Below, in pieces: positions 1 through 14,100 of a stretch of DNA of 64,000 nt (position 1 is its first letter; every line of letters starts with the position of its first letter). The DNA comes from Strigamia acuminata (taxonomy: Eukaryota > Arthropoda > Chilopoda > Geophilomorpha > Linotaeniidae), in NCBI GenBank assembly GCA_949358305.1, contig OX442315.1:35056427-35120426 (forward strand). Direction: 5' to 3'. Both the position numbers and the translations under genes were made by a program. Under the pieces are notes generated by a model that had not been told where the DNA came from, made no database searches, and worked only from the letters and a program-made list of their open reading frames with translations.

Positions 1-115
1 CTCTTGCTTTTCGAGCGGCGACCATTTGAATGTGGTGCAACTGAAATTGCAAAACCCTGAATCTGGTGCTACAGTTTCAAAATACAATTATCTCAGCAAG
101 TTGACCATGGAGCGA
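1..115 (+). CDS. possible internal exon of an unidentified gene, cut by the window edge
   Basis: Reading from base 2, 38 codons are open with ordinary amino-acid composition (for example VVQLKLQNPESGA) and end at a possible donor GA|GTTCAT at 116. The other two forward frames and all reverse frames close quickly. The stretch is less AT-rich than what follows. A second coding-like stretch lies at 198-296, after an acceptor-like ttcag, but its phase does not join the first exon cleanly. I do not recognise a family, and this could be a chance open frame. Confidence 0.2.
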
Positions 116-489
116 GTTCATTTAATATTAATTAAAATTACATGATTTATGATAAAATTTTCTGGAATAATATCTTCTTTAAATTCTTTTAATTCAGGAT
201 CCATGCCATCACACAAAAACCATACCCCTTCTATTTTGACAATGGCTACTAAAGTGATTACGATTTGGTTGATTGAATATTATTACCAGGATTTTGTAAT
301 TAGCATTGCCAATTTGATATGCAGATGTTATATCACTTATTTTTGTACTAAATGCCAAGTATCAAAATATTATAACTGATGGGGTTGTTCTGAAGGTGCG
401 CAGCATTGCCAGGGTTCTTGTGTTCTGGCATCTTTGGTTTTAGCCTTTTTTATTTTGGATGCTGTGATTGAACGTTTTTGTTGGGCTCC
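116..489. other. AT-rich lead-in to the minisatellite
   Basis: Mostly AT-rich, with no gene recognised. Bases 339-408 form a unique-looking segment (it reads ttgtactaaatgccaag) that recurs almost unchanged at 1459-1528 inside the minisatellite. It therefore marks a larger duplication unit. Confidence 0.6.
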
Positions 490-2191
490 CCGAAGGCTCC
501 CAGAGGGCTCCCCGAGGGCTACCCAAGGACTCGTCCAGGGGTCAACCAGAGGTCATCCAGGGGTCGTCCAGAGGTCGTCCAAGGGGTGTCCAGAGGGTGT
601 CCAGAGGTCGTCCAGGGGTCGTCCAGGGTTCGTCCAGAGGTCATCCAGGGGTTGTCCAGGAGTCGTCCAGAGGTCGTCCAGGAGTCATCCAGGGGTCGTC
701 CAGGGGTCGTTTAAGGGTTGGCCAGAGGTCGTTCAGGGGTCGTCCAGGGGTCGTCTAAAGGTCGTCCAGGGGTCATCCAGAGGTCGTCTAGGGGTTGTCC
801 AGAGGTCGTCCAAGGGTCGTCCAGGGGTCGTCCAGAGGTCATCCAGAGGTCGTCCAGGGGTCGTCCAGGGATTGTCCAGGGGTCATCCAGGGGTTGTCCA
901 GGAGTCGTCCAGAGGTCGTCCAGGAGTCATCCAGGGGTCGTCCAGGGGTCGTTTAAGGGTTGGCCAGAGGTCGTTCAGGGGTCGTCCAGGGGTCGTCTAA
1001 AGGTCGTCCAGGGGTCGTCTAAAGGTCGTCCAGGGGTCATCCAGAGGTCGTCTAGGGGTTGTCCAGAGGTCGTCCAAGGGTCGTCCAGGGGTCGTCCAGA
1101 GGTCATCCAGAGGTCGTCCAGGGGTCGTCCAGGGATTGTCCAGGGGTTGTCCAGAGGTCGTCCAGGGGTCATTTAGGGGTCGGCTAGAGGTCGTCCAGGG
1201 GTCGTCTAGGGGTCGTCCAGGGGTTGTCTAGGGGTTGTCCAGAGGTCGTCTAAGGGTCGTCCAGGGGTCGTCCAGAGGTCGTCCAGGGGTCGTCCAGGGG
1301 TCGTCCAGGGGTCGTCCAGGGATCGTCCAGGGGTTGTCCAGAGGTCGTCCAGGGGTCGTCCAGGGATTGTCCAGGGGTCGTCTAGGAATCGTCCAGAGGT
1401 CGTCTAGGGGGACCCTTGGAAAATTCCCTTGGGGGTTCCTTGGAAAATCTCCTTGGGGGACTTATTTTTGTACTAAATGCCAAGTATCGAAATATTATAA
1501 CTGATGGGGTTGTTCTGAAGGTGCGCAGAGGGCTCCCCGAGGGCTACCCAAGGACTCGTCCAGGGGTCGTCCAGAGGTCATCCAGGGGTCGTCCAGAGGT
1601 CGTCCAAGGGGTGTCCAGAGATCGTCCAGAGGTCGTCCAGGGGTCGTCCAGGGTTCGTCCAGAGGTCATCCAGGGGTTGTCCAGGAGTCGTCCAGAGGTC
1701 GTCCAGGAGTCATCCAGGGGTCGTCCAGGGGTCGTTTAGGGGTTGGCCAGAGGTCGTTCAGGGGTCGTCCAGGGGTCGTCTAGGAGTCGTCCAGGGGTCA
1801 TCCAGAGGTCGTCTAGGGGTTGTCCAGAGGTCGTCCAAGGGTCGTCCAGGAGTCGTCCAGAGGTCATCCAGAGGTCGTCCAGGGGTCGTCCAGGGATTGT
1901 CCAGGGGTTGTCCAGAGGTCGTCCAGGGGTCATTTAGGGGTCGGCTAGAGGTCGTCCAGGGGTCGTCCAGGGGTCGTCTAAAGGTCGTCCGGGGGTCGTC
2001 CAGGGATTGTCTAGGGGTTGTCCAGAGGTCGTCTAAGGGTCGTCCAGGGGTCGTCCAGAGGTCATCCAGAGGTCGTCCAGGGGTCGTCCAGGGGTCGTCC
2101 AGGGATCGTCCAGGGGTTGTCCAGAGGTCGTCCAGGGGTCGTCCAGGGATTGTCCAGGGGTCGTCTAGGAATCGTCCAGAGGTCGTCCAGG
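490..2191. repeat. minisatellite A, 11-bp unit, in two duplicated blocks
   Basis: Tandem units of 11 bp with consensus GTCGTCCAGRG, with frequent GTCATCCAGGG, GTCGTCTAGGG and GTTGTCCAGRG variants. The two blocks, about 490-1408 and 1530-2191, are separated by a copy of the unique 70-bp segment also seen at 339-408. Each block ends with the same transition (gacccttggaaaattccct) into the second repeat family. A roughly 1.1-kb higher-order unit has therefore been duplicated. Because 11 is not a multiple of 3 and the unit has no stop, long spurious ORFs run through it on both strands. Confidence 0.95.
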
Positions 2192-4986
2192 GGGACCCTT
2201 GGAAAATTCCCTTGGGGGTTCCTTGGAAAATCTCCTTGGGGGACCCTTGGAAAATCGCCTTAGGGGACCCTTCGAAAATTACCTTGGGGAACCCTTGGAA
2301 AATCTTCTTGGGGGACCCTTGGAAAATCGCCTTAGGGGACCCTTGGAAAATCCCCTTGGGGGACCCTTCGAAAATTCCCTTGGGGGACCCTTGGAAAATT
2401 CCCTTGGGGGACCCTTGGAAAATTTCCTTGGGGGACCCTTGGAAAATCTCCTTGGGGGACCCTTGGAAAATTATCTTGGGGGACCCTTGGAAAATCGCCT
2501 TAGGGGACCCTTGGAAAATCCCCTTGGTGGACCCTTGAAAAATTACTTTGAGGAACCCTTGGAAAATCGCCTTAGAAAAGCCTAAGCAAAATTAATTCAA
2601 GGGATCCTTGGAAAAATCTCCTTGGGGGACCCTTGGAAAATTGCCTTCGGGGACCCTTGGAAAATCGCCTTAGGGGACCCTTGGAAAATCTCCTTAGGGG
2701 ACCCTTGGAAAATCTCCTTGGGGGACCCTTGGAAAATTACCTTGGGGCACCCTTGGAAATTCCCCTTGGGGGACCCTTGGAAAATTCCCTTGGGGGACCC
2801 TTGGAAAATTTCCTTGGGGGACCCTTGGAAAATCTCCTTGGGGGACCCTTGGAAAATTATCTTGGGGGACCCTTGGAAAATCGCCTTAGGGGACCCTTGG
2901 AAAATCCCCTTGGTGGACCCTTGGAAAATTCCCTTGTGGGACCCTTGGAAAATCGCCTTAGGAAAGCCTAAGCAAAATTAATTCAAGGGATCCTTGCAAA
3001 AATCTCCTTGGGGGACCCTTGGAAAATTGCCTTCGGGGACCCTTGGAAAATCGCCTTAGGGGACCCTTGGAAAATCTCCTTAGGGGACCCTTGGAAAATC
3101 TCCTTGGGGGACCCTTGGAAAATTACCTTGGGGCACCCTTGGAAATTCCCCTTGGGGGACCCTTGGAAAATCGCTTTAGGGGACCCTTGGAAAATTCCCT
3201 TGGGGGACCCTTGGAAAATTCCCTTGGGGGACCCTTGGAAAATTACCTTGGGGGACCCTTGGAAAATCGCCTTAGGGGACCCTTGGAAAATTACCTTGGG
3301 GGTCCCTTGGAAAATTACCTTGGGAGACCCTTGAAAAATTCCCTTAGGGGACCCTTGGAAAATTCCCTTGGGAGACCCTTGGAAAATTACCTTGGGGGAC
3401 CCTTGGAAAATCACCTTGGGGGACCCTTGGAAAATTTCCTTGGGGGACCCTTGGAAAATCTCCTTGGGGGACCCTTGGAAAATTACCTTAGGGGACCCTT
3501 GGAAAATCCCCTTGGGAGACCCTTCGAAAATTACCTTGGGGGACCCTTGGAAAATTACCTTGGGGGACCCTTGGAAAATTTCCTTGGGGGACCCTTGGAA
3601 AATCTTCTTGGGGGACCCTTGGAAAATCGCCTTAGGGAACCCTTGGAAAATCTCCTTAGGGGACCCTTGGAAAATCCCCTTGGTGGACCCTTGGAAAATC
3701 CCCTTGGTGGACCCTTGAAAAATTACTTTGAGGGACCCTTGGAAAATCGCCTTAGAAAAGCCTAAGCAAAATTAATTCAAGGGATCCTTGGAAAATTCCC
3801 TTGTGGGACCCTTGGAAAATCGCCTTAGGAAAGCCTAAGCAAAATTAATTCAAGGGATCCTTGCAAAAATCTCCTTGGGGGACCCTTGGAAAATTGCCTT
3901 CGGGGACCCTTGGAAAATCGCCTTAGGGGACCCTTGGAAAATCTCCTTAGGGGACCCTTGGAAAATCTTCTTGGGGGACCCTTGGAAAATCGCCTTAGGG
4001 AACCCTTGGAAAATCTCCTTGGGGGTCCCTTGGAAAATTACCTTGGGAGACCCTTGGAAAATTACCTTGGGGCACCCTTGGAAAATCCCCTTGGGGGACC
4101 CTTGGAAAATCGCTTTAGGGGACCCTTATAAAATTCCCTTGGGGGACCCTTGGAAAATTCCCTTGGGGGACCCTTGGAAAATTACCTTGGGGGACCCTTG
4201 GAAAATCGCCTTAGGGGACCCTTGGAAAATTCCCTTGGGGGACCCTTGGAAAATTTCCTTGGGGGACCCTTGGAAAATCTCCTTGGGGGACCCTTGGAAA
4301 ATTACCTTGGGGGACCCTTGGAAAATCGCCTTAGGGGACCCTTGGAAAATCTTCTTGGGGGACCCTTGGAAAATTGCCTTAGGGAACCCTTGGAAAATCT
4401 CCTTGGGGGTCCCTTGGAAAATTACCTTGGGGGACCCTTGGAAAATTACCTTGGGGGACCCTTGGAAAATCGCCTTAGGGGACCCTTGGAAAATCTTCTT
4501 GGGGGACCCTTGGAAAATCGCCTTAGGGAACCTTTGGAAAATCTCCTTGGGGGTCCCTTGGAAAATCTCCTTGGGGGACCCTTGGAAAATTACCTTGGGG
4601 GACCCTTGGAAAATCGCCTTAGGGGACCCTTGGAAAATCTTCTTGGGGGACCCTTGGAAAATCGCCTTAGGGAACCCTTGGAAAATCTCCTTGGGGGTCC
4701 CTTGGAAAATTACCTTGGGGAACCCTTGGAAAATTACCTTGGGGGACCCTTGAAAAATCGCCTTAGGGGACCCTTGGAAAATTTCCTTGGGGGACCCTTG
4801 GAAAATCTCCTTGGGGAACCCTTGGAAAATCTTGGGGGACCCTTAGAAAATCGCCTTCGAGGACTCTTGGAAAATCCCCTTGGGGGACCCTTCGAAAATT
4901 ACCTTGGGGGACCCTTGGAAAATTACCTTGGGGGACCCTTGGAAAATCGCCTTAGGGGACCCTTGGAAAATTCCCTTGGGGGTTGT
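2192..4986. repeat. minisatellite B, 24-bp unit, about 2.8 kb
   Basis: More than 100 tandem copies of a 24-bp unit, roughly GGGGACCCTTGGAAAATYNCCTTG. Variation is concentrated in the two or three bases after AAAAT and in the G/A after CTT. A 30-bp linker containing cctaagcaaaattaattc recurs near 2580, 2966, 3762 and 3830 and shows higher-order structure. Array B follows array A directly and ends at a sharp boundary near 4986. Open reading frames up to 292 codons exist in more than one frame. They only reflect a stop-free unit whose length is divisible by three. Confidence 0.95.
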
Positions 4987-5109
4987 TCCCTTGCTTATTT
5001 ACATTAGATTAATTGTGACATTTGTTTTGGATTTTTGTATTTTAATTGTACGAATCAAGACAACATTTCATAAAAATTGACCAAAATGAATTTAATTTTT
5101 ATGAACTAA

Positions 5110-8100
5110 TTAACCTGCTCTTGATTTAGGATTTAATTTTAACAGTTCCAAAAAAGGCATTTCAAAAACTAGAAAAAGTGGTACAGAGAAAACATAAACA
5201 ACAAAAATATTAGCTATTGCGTAATACACCTAAATAAATAAATAAATAAATACAATTTAAAATGAAAATATTCAAGAATTTCATTACACTTACCATGTGA
5301 ACATAATTAAAGTGAGTCGGAATATCAGCTCGATCATACGTTACATTAATTACTAATATGTGTATCAAAAATGCGCAATACGTAAGCCGACTTAAAGGTC
5401 GCCACATAGGAAAAGATAAAAAAGCATTTACGATCCCTAATTAAATTAAGAAAGAAACCAGAAATCAATTTACAAAAACTAGAAATAGATATTTTTTCCA
5501 ACATTTATTACCTCCATATCCAAAGGTGCAAGCAAATATCACCCAGCACAGCATAAGAGACCATAATGTACGTGAAAAAGTGTGATAAATTGAAGCAATT
5601 GGTAGACTTATATATTCATTTGCTTTATACAAGCCAAATATTAAACACAAACCAGCTCCTGTTGAAAAAGTCCATCCAAGACACACCATCCACTTGAAAA
5701 TAATGTTAGAATTAATTTTAACTTACTTATATTGCCAACTAACTTGTAAGAACAAACATTACTATTTTTAAGCGTTTTTCAAATTTACGGCGTTGTAAAA
5801 TCCAACCGAATAAAATACCAATAACATAAGGTGCTATATGAAGATAATGTTTTATATAAAAATTGTCTAGCACTTCATAATATGGTTCTGTCTTAGGAAA
5901 TCTAGGAAACAAAAGAATGCATTTTAGAACATTCTTTATACAGTTTTCCGTACTGCTGCCAACTTACAATTCCATGTAGTTAATATCTGCTTTGATATTG
6001 TAATGGAAGCTCACAAACCCACTTGTCAACCAAGATATTAATATAAATATTCCTGAAAACATTACACCAATTGGAAAATATCTAGAACCAAAATTGTTAT
6101 TAAATATGAGATGATTCTGAAGAGTAGATAAATTACTGTGACAGCAAAATCAATATCAGTGGACTCAAAACATAAAACTGCATGTCAGTTGCCAGAAACC
6201 AACTCTGCTCGAGACACTGCATCGAAAGAAACATTCTTGTTAATAAATTATTAGAGAGTTTTATACTTTTTAGGTCTCACCGCATATTTAGCTGGTAAAA
6301 AATTGTTTAAATACAACATGTTCAACCACCAATTTTTATTGCAGTTGTTTCCTTCAAAACCATTGGACGGCCAAAAAGGACCTTCGGAAATGTAATTAAC
6401 TAAGCTGTTATCAAATAATACTATAAAACATAAATAGACTGGAGTCAACCTAATATATAAAAAAATAGTTATGAAGTTTTCAATTGTGAGCAAAGAATGA
6501 GTACAAAACTTACCGAATGTATCTGTAAAGATAAAATTTTACCCACGATGTTTTTCCATTATTTTCTTCGCAATTTACTAAATAGGTGTAAGAGACTAAA
6601 AATCCACTTTAAAAATTAAAGTAAAAAACAATAAGATGAGAAACAATAGCGAAAAATATATTAAAACATATAAACATACGGTATATGTACTGTGATCGCT
6701 TGGCCACCCATGGGTGATCAGCATCACTACCACAGGCCGCCCAATGGCCCTAAGGTTATCCCTCCTCGCGGAGTGGTATGACCCAGTATAGGGAAGGAGA
6801 GAGCTGAGTGGTAGAGAGAAGAGCGCTGGGTCTCAACCGAGACAGGTGTGTGAAGTAGAACCGAAACAGAGGTTTGTGAAGTAAGGTCCTGAAGCCAGCA
6901 AGGACAGTCGTGCCCTGTGCTGAGCCTGCTCTCCTCCCCATTCACCACTGCGACGCTCAGTAGTCGGATGATGGATCCACTACAGCCTCCATGAGCGGTT
7001 GCATGGGCTGTACAGGTGAGTACGACAGAATGGTCATGTTTGACCGGCCTCGTCATACATGGAGCTCCCTCCCTGTGTATGACAGGTCGGTTGCCAGTGT
7101 GGCGTGCCTTCGCTGCACTGCCAACACGTGGGTATACGGGAGTCTCCAACCATAGACAACAGATTAAAGGCCAACAACCCAACAATCTGGAGTTCCTTGT
7201 CTTATTTACATGAGTATGCATCCCACCCCAGAGTAACCAGGGTAACCAGTCCCCAGGCTGCCAGGGAGAAGACCATACCAGTCACAGTACATAAATCATA
7301 CCTTAGAAAGAAAAAGGTAGTTGTTGCAAAACCTATATTCGTTAGCATTTCAAAGACAATTAGCAACAATTGTTCAACCACAGTTAAAAGGTTATCTGAA
7401 TAATTGGAATAATAATAAATAATAATAATAATAATAAATAATACAAGTTTGTTTGTATGGTTTTGGTGTTTCTGTAAACAGCAAAAGCCGTAGACAAAAC
7501 TATGAATGCGTAAAAGATTATTTCCATTTTGAGCTTGTTGATAGTTTAGTTTTTGTGTTTTACAAGTAAACGACAATTAAATTTTGTACAGTAGGACAAC
7601 CAATTTTAATTTGATTGTAAAAACCAAGTTGATTACATAAATGCCATAAAGCACTGCAAAAACTACTCCGGTTAAGGTCTCTGTGTTTGCAACTTTTGTT
7701 GAGGGTTACGACTGCTTCATTCTACTTACAGAACACCAAAAACACCAAACACATTTAGTTGAAATATTACCTGACATCAGTGCACCTACGATGCTAGACT
7801 GATTTAAAATAATCCACCACATTGTTAGAACTCTAATCCCATTTATACATCCCAAGTGCAACTTGGGTTTTTCAAATTCAAGTAATTTCAATGCATTTCT
7901 ATACAATGAAAACGAAAGAATTGCTTTCATCATCAATCCTGTAAGAAAAATTTATACTGTATCAGAAAACTTTGATAAAATAAATGCAAATACCCATTAG
8001 AAATTATGAAATACAACATAGAGTACCTTCCTCTTTCACTGCCAAAGGTTTTTGTGCCTCTATGCTGAAAACTCCATTAGGAATTGACCTAGTGTTTCTC

Positions 8101-11100
8101 TTATCCTGTTGACTCTTATTGCTATTGTACTTTGTAGTGAATATCATACTTCTATTTTTAGTAGCATCAGATCGAAAACTCAGAGAAAATTTCCACCAAA
8201 CCCTTCTATTTCTAATTATTATGAAATACTCTAAGTATACATCAATTGCCGTAGCCAGAGAAATAACCATTGCAAATATGCTGCCAATAAATCTAAAGCA
8301 AAAGATTCATTATTTTTCTTGAAAATGTTTATGCAAAAGCTAACACACCAAGAGATGACGTGCACAAGAACTAAAATTAATCAAATTACCCATTCCCTGC
8401 CATTTTTAGTCATTGAAATCTGTGAAAACGTTAAATTCTTGCAATCTTAATTTTAAAATATTTATTATTACAATCTGTGATGCAAGTATTTAGAGTTCAA
8501 ACAAATGTAGGATTCAAATGAGAATTTAATCTTATAGTATGTAATTAAAATTGAATTCAAAATCTTGAATATATTTTCTTTTCCTTATGATACATCAATC
8601 AAATCTACAATCAAACATCAAAAACTTAATTTACTTACTTACATAAGAGATCTGTATGATAAAATTCAGATCTGGAAAATATTCGCTTTCAAATGTTAAA
8701 ATTTTAAAATATTTTGAATATTGACTTCAATTGGTACTATACAAATGAGAAGTTGCCAAGCTCAAAGAGAGGATCAGTTTGATAAATATCAACTAACAAG
8801 TCGTTTATCGACTCAAAGTACCGTACCGCCCCGTTTAAACGCCCGGGTTCAATAAAGCGCCGGCCCCGTTTTAGCGCCGGGCAGTCATCGGCAGTTCAGT
8901 GAATTGGCGCCGGCCCCAAATAAGCGCCGGTCCCCAAAAATCACCGATTTTTGCTGAAAATTCGCCATTTTTTGCGAAAAATCGACGAATTTTCGGTTAT
9001 GCGCCGGGTTCATTTTAGCGCCGGGAAAAAAGTAATTAAACGCCCGGGCGTTTAAACGGGGCGGTACGGTACATTATAATCGCACCCAAATGCATGTCAC
9101 CTCTTATTATAACTACAACTACGTAAAATTGTACTCACAGCGCCAATACAACATTTTTATCGGTCCAAAAATCGGACTTCTCAGGCAAACATGTAATATC
9201 TGTGACACGAAAAATTCTTTTCATAACATCAAAATCTAAAAACACAACACAAAACATTTATAATACTATTGAGCTAAAATATTTTTAATGTGTTTTATTA
9301 TTTTATTGCCTGTGATAGTTGACAAAAAATCAAGCACTTCATCTGGCGAACAAGTATTGGGAACACACAGTCCCCATCTTAAAAGTGGAATTGTTATGTT
9401 AGCCACAGGCTGAAATTATAATAATAATACTTGTATACACAAGTAGATTAATCTGATATTAATTTAAATGTTAAAAGTTGAAACAATAAATCTGAAGCAG
9501 ACAGACGGACAGACAGACTAGCTGCATTTGCAAAGTTTTTTAGTGGTATACCTTCCCTTTAAACCAGTCTAAATGCACATTTTAGACAGCCAATTTTGCT
9601 GCGCATTGACAACCTCACATATTGTAATAAAGCTAACTAAATCATTTTAAGTTTGTCTCCTGGCAACCCTAAACAACACAAAAATAAGCATTCGACATTG
9701 CATAAGTACAAGTACTTGAACCAGAAACACCATCTGACCAGGCCAAATTCAATTTTGGAGTTAGGAGGTTAAACAAGCAGTTTACCAAGCAATGGTAAAA
9801 GGCATGAGATACTGAATGAAAGGCCTTAAACTCTCTACACGATGTGACCAGCTACCTTTGCGCGCTGATCACTCGCCTGCAACGCAAGGCACTTGGTGCA
9901 GATTTTGCGTTTCTCGTGCACCTGTTGCGGTTCCCCGCAACCAGTTGGAGCTGCGAGCCCTTGATTGTCCAATTGAGCCCCGGAAGTGGTAGGCCCTGCA
10001 GTGGCCTCTATAGTTGTTCAACAGCCAGCATGGTAAACGGTCACATTCCGACAGTCTCTCCAAGTCTGACTGCGATGGTGACCCGACAGATCGGCGTGAC
10101 GACTCTGTTGCCCACCAGAACCTGAGCATCTGTGTAAGTCGCATTCGTCGTAAGATCTCAATGAACATTACAGCGATGCGACCCAACAGCAATACTGACC
10201 ACGCATGTCACGCGACCCAATGGTCGTCGTGACAAGCGGTCTGATTAGGGATGGCTGAAGCATCCATCGCATTGGGAAATGCACTGTGAGACACCCATCA
10301 AACCCCTAAACAACAATAAAGCTAATAAAATTGTGTCTCTTGTGTATTTTTTGGTTTATTTTATCGTATGTGTTGCGTCCAGTGTCTCGTGGCCCTCCCC
10401 TGACCACGTGGCATCCGTCCGAACACCCACAACGTATCGTGCATCCGGCACTGTCAGGGGGTCCCTTAAATCTTGATGGCACCCGTCCACTCTCACAATA
10501 TTTGTTCATGGAATCTGTGATATATAAGTAAATATTTAAAGTTTAAGCAAGTTCAAATTAGGATTCACGTGAGAATTTATTTGTTGTTTGGTACCAGTAT
10601 CACTAAAATCAGATTTTAGATCTTGAATGTATTTCTGTTTCTCATTGTTTGCACACAAAAGTCAATTTAAAAAGAGATAGAATTGAGATCTGGAAGATAA
10701 TTTGTTAAATGGTGAAAAACGTGTTTTCAAATATTACACAAAAAATGTTAAAATATTCCTAAAACTAACTGTACATCATTTTTGAGTGCTAACATGCACT
10801 TTTATCCTAAAAAAATATGTAATTGAATGAGCAATAATAAAATTGCTTCACTTTTTATGCGTGTTAGCTGTCTTGCATCCCCCATTATTACATTATTACA
10901 TTTCTAAATATTAACACTAATTTTGAATACCGTATGCAGCTCTTTGGTCATTCTGTGTTCGTTTTAAAATTGTTTTTTCTTTTTTTTTGTGAGGGAGGAG
11001 GGAGGAAGAATTCTCAATGCTAAATATGTCAGGGTTTTGGCCAGAATTATTATGCATAATCGTTTTAATTTATCTCGACTTAATGACTAAAGAATGTGCT

Positions 11101-14100
11101 AAATAAGGAGAAGAAGTATTGTTCCAGTAGAAATAAAATCAACATAAAATATTTCGTATTACACACATGTGTAATTAAAACAATTGAATGAAATATTCTG
11201 CTGGATACATTCCTTTTACGAAGTTTGCACCATTGCGGATTTTTAAATACATACATACATACAAATACGTACAATGAAAAATTAAAAATAAAAATAAAAA
11301 GGCCTTCTCTATAATTTACACCTATTTTTCTTTAATTCACTCCCATGTTGAAAATGTTTTTTGCAACATTATTATTTGTCTCGAGTTTCGCAGCGAGATT
11401 TTGTGAGAATTGAAGTTGCAGCGAGGCTTTGCGACATGTCGAACGCAGTTTCCGTAGAGCGGGCAGGTTTAACGACAAGATTAACAAAATCAGACTTATA
11501 GCAACTGATTACTCGTATACTACCTGTAATGTTGTTGTGTAATAATGAGCAAAGTGACCACGAGAGGGCGCTGGGCGCTGGTCACGGGACAAAGAATAAT
11601 AAAGAGACAGTTGTGTTTTAACCACCAAACTGGGCGGACGTCGGTACTTTACATTGGCGACGAGGAAAACTAGACTGATTTTTTTGTATGTAAGAGGACT
11701 GCTTGTGTGTGTTTGGTATGAGTCGTGATGGATTGCGTGGGATTTCGTGAAATGTGAGTGAAAATGGATACGAGTGAGCCTGATAACGCAGACAAGGACG
11801 CGAGCAAGGTCAAGGCCGTCATGGCGGCGCCCACGGCGACAGGTGCGCCGAGCTTTCTACAGGCCACGATACCGCCTTTTGACGTTCATGGGGATGTCAA
11901 TACACAGTCCCAGCGATGGAATAGATGGATCGGGCGTTTGGAGATTTATTTAATCGCGGCGGGAATCGCCGACGACGCACGAAAGATGGCAACACTGCTG
12001 CATTGCGCCGGCGAAGACGTGTATGCGATTTATGAGACGGTGCGGATAACGGGAAAGGACAGTTATAAGGACATTAAAGATGCTTTAACGACATACTTCA
12101 TCCCACGTAAGAACCTTGAATTTTGTGTATATAATTTCCGAATTTCGAGGCAGGAGGAGGGAGAGACGATTGACCAATACCACGTGCGCCTGCGACATCT
12201 GGCGGTGGGATGCGACTTTCACTCGGTGGACAGAGAGGTGAAGTCTCAACTGATTCTGGGAACCACGATGGATCGTCTGCGCCGACAGGGATTGCGGGAC
12301 GCCGCGTCGACCTTGGAGGAATTCCTGAACCTGGGCAGAGGTTATGAAGCCTCAGATTGGCAGGCCAAACAAATGGAAGGGACAGAGAAGGCAGATGGCG
12401 GCGGAATTAATTTTGTACGAACAGGCAGCGTTGGTAGGAAGGAGGACGTTACGAAAACGATACGCAGAAGGACGACGGCCGAGCGAAGTGGCGTAAGCGC
12501 CGGGAGAAGCGCGGACGTGGGACGAGAGGCGGGCAGGAAGTGCTTCAACTGCGGGCGCGCGTGGCCGCATCCGACGGCGCAGGACTGCCCGGCTAGGAAC
12601 GTTGCCTGTCGGGGCTGCGGAAAGATGGGCCATTTTGCGCGGTTTTGCAGAGGAACTAGGAAGACCGCCCAGCCGGAAGCGGTACGAGAGGTCAACGTAT
12701 TCGAGGGAAGTGACGATGACGAAGAAATCTTTGCTGTCGGATTATGTGCGGACGGCGTCGGGGGCAAGGAGGGGATGCCGGAAGTACGGTTGACATTGGA
12801 GGGGAAGGAGATTAGTTTTATAGTCGATTCCGGGACTTCAGTCGATATCTTGAGCAGGGAGATTTATTTGGCATGGAATCCGAGGCCTCGGCTGGAAAAG
12901 AGCACGGCGAGGCTGATGACATATGGCGCGACGACGCCTTTGCCGTTGTTGGGACGTATGCAGGTTGATCTTGGCTATGGTATGACGAGCGCGGGAACGA
13001 GACTTTACGTCGTTGACCGGCCAGGAGATTCACTTTTGAGCTACGCGACGGCCAAGCGACTGGGGATCATGAAGCCAGTAAATGCGGTCAAGGGAGAGAA
13101 GTTTGAGGATTTAGTCGAGAGACAATATCCCGAATTATTCAAAGGGATAGGCAAGTTAAGGGATTGTCAAGTACACCTGCACGTCGATGAGACCGTGATA
13201 CCGGTCGCGCAACGCTTCCGACCGCTCCCTTTTAAAATTAGGAAGAAAGTGGAGAAGGAGCTGCAGCGCATGGTCGAGATGGATATCATCGAACGAATTA
13301 CAGAGGACATGGGGCCCACACCGTGGGTCTCGCCAATCCATTGCGTCGACAAGCCGAAGGACGCCGATCCGGACGCGATTCGTTTATGCGTAGACGCACG
13401 CGAGGTGAACAAAGCAATAAAGAGGGTGCGCCATACGACGCCACGACTGGAAGATCTAATCACGCTGGCCGAGGGGGCGAAGGTTTTTTCAAAACTAGAT
13501 TTAGTGCATGGTTTCAATCAGGTTGAATTGGACAACGAGTCGAGAAAGTATACGGTTTTTGCCACCCATATTGGACTGTTCCGTTTCAAACGCCTTTTTT
13601 TTGGTGTGAATTCTGCATCCGAGGTATTTCAGGACGAAATACGACAGGTTATCGAAGGGATACCTAAGTGTATAAACATAGTGGACGATATATTCATAGT
13701 GGGAGATTCGGTGAAGACACATGATGAGACATTACATCGGGTTTTGCGACGGCTGAGTGAGAGGGGGTTGACGTTGAACGGCGCGAAGTGTGAGCTGCGG
13801 AGGACGGAGCTCGTTTTCTTCGGACATGTCTTTTCGCATAAGGGAATTTCGGTCGACCCACGGAAAGTGGAGGCCGTCACGAGGATGGAGATACCAAGGA
13901 CGGTCTCGGAAGTGAAGAGTCTGCTCGGAATGGTGATCTATTGTGGACGATTCATTCGGAATATGGCGGACACGTTGAAGCCTCTGCGCGAGCTGACGAA
14001 AAGATCGAAGTCGGCGTTTGTTTGGGGTGGAGAACACCAGGCGGCCTGGGACCGTATCAAGGGGCAACTGGGGGACCGTAGTGTATTGGCGTATTACGAC

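Noticed and set aside
434-5007. Many ORFs of 60-292 codons in several frames, including octapeptide repeats (GDPWKI-type, GPLEN-type) and RGRPGVVQ-type proteins
   Set aside because: They exist in more than one frame because the 11-bp and 24-bp repeat units have no stop. Base changes between units alter residues freely in every frame, and no gene signals are seen.
6727-7221. 164-codon minus-strand ORF in the GC-rich insertion
   Set aside because: No recognisable domain, overlapping open frames on both strands, and it lies inside a probable mobile element within an intron.
9844-10232. Overlapping ORFs on both strands
   Set aside because: Composition-driven; no family resemblance and no splice context.
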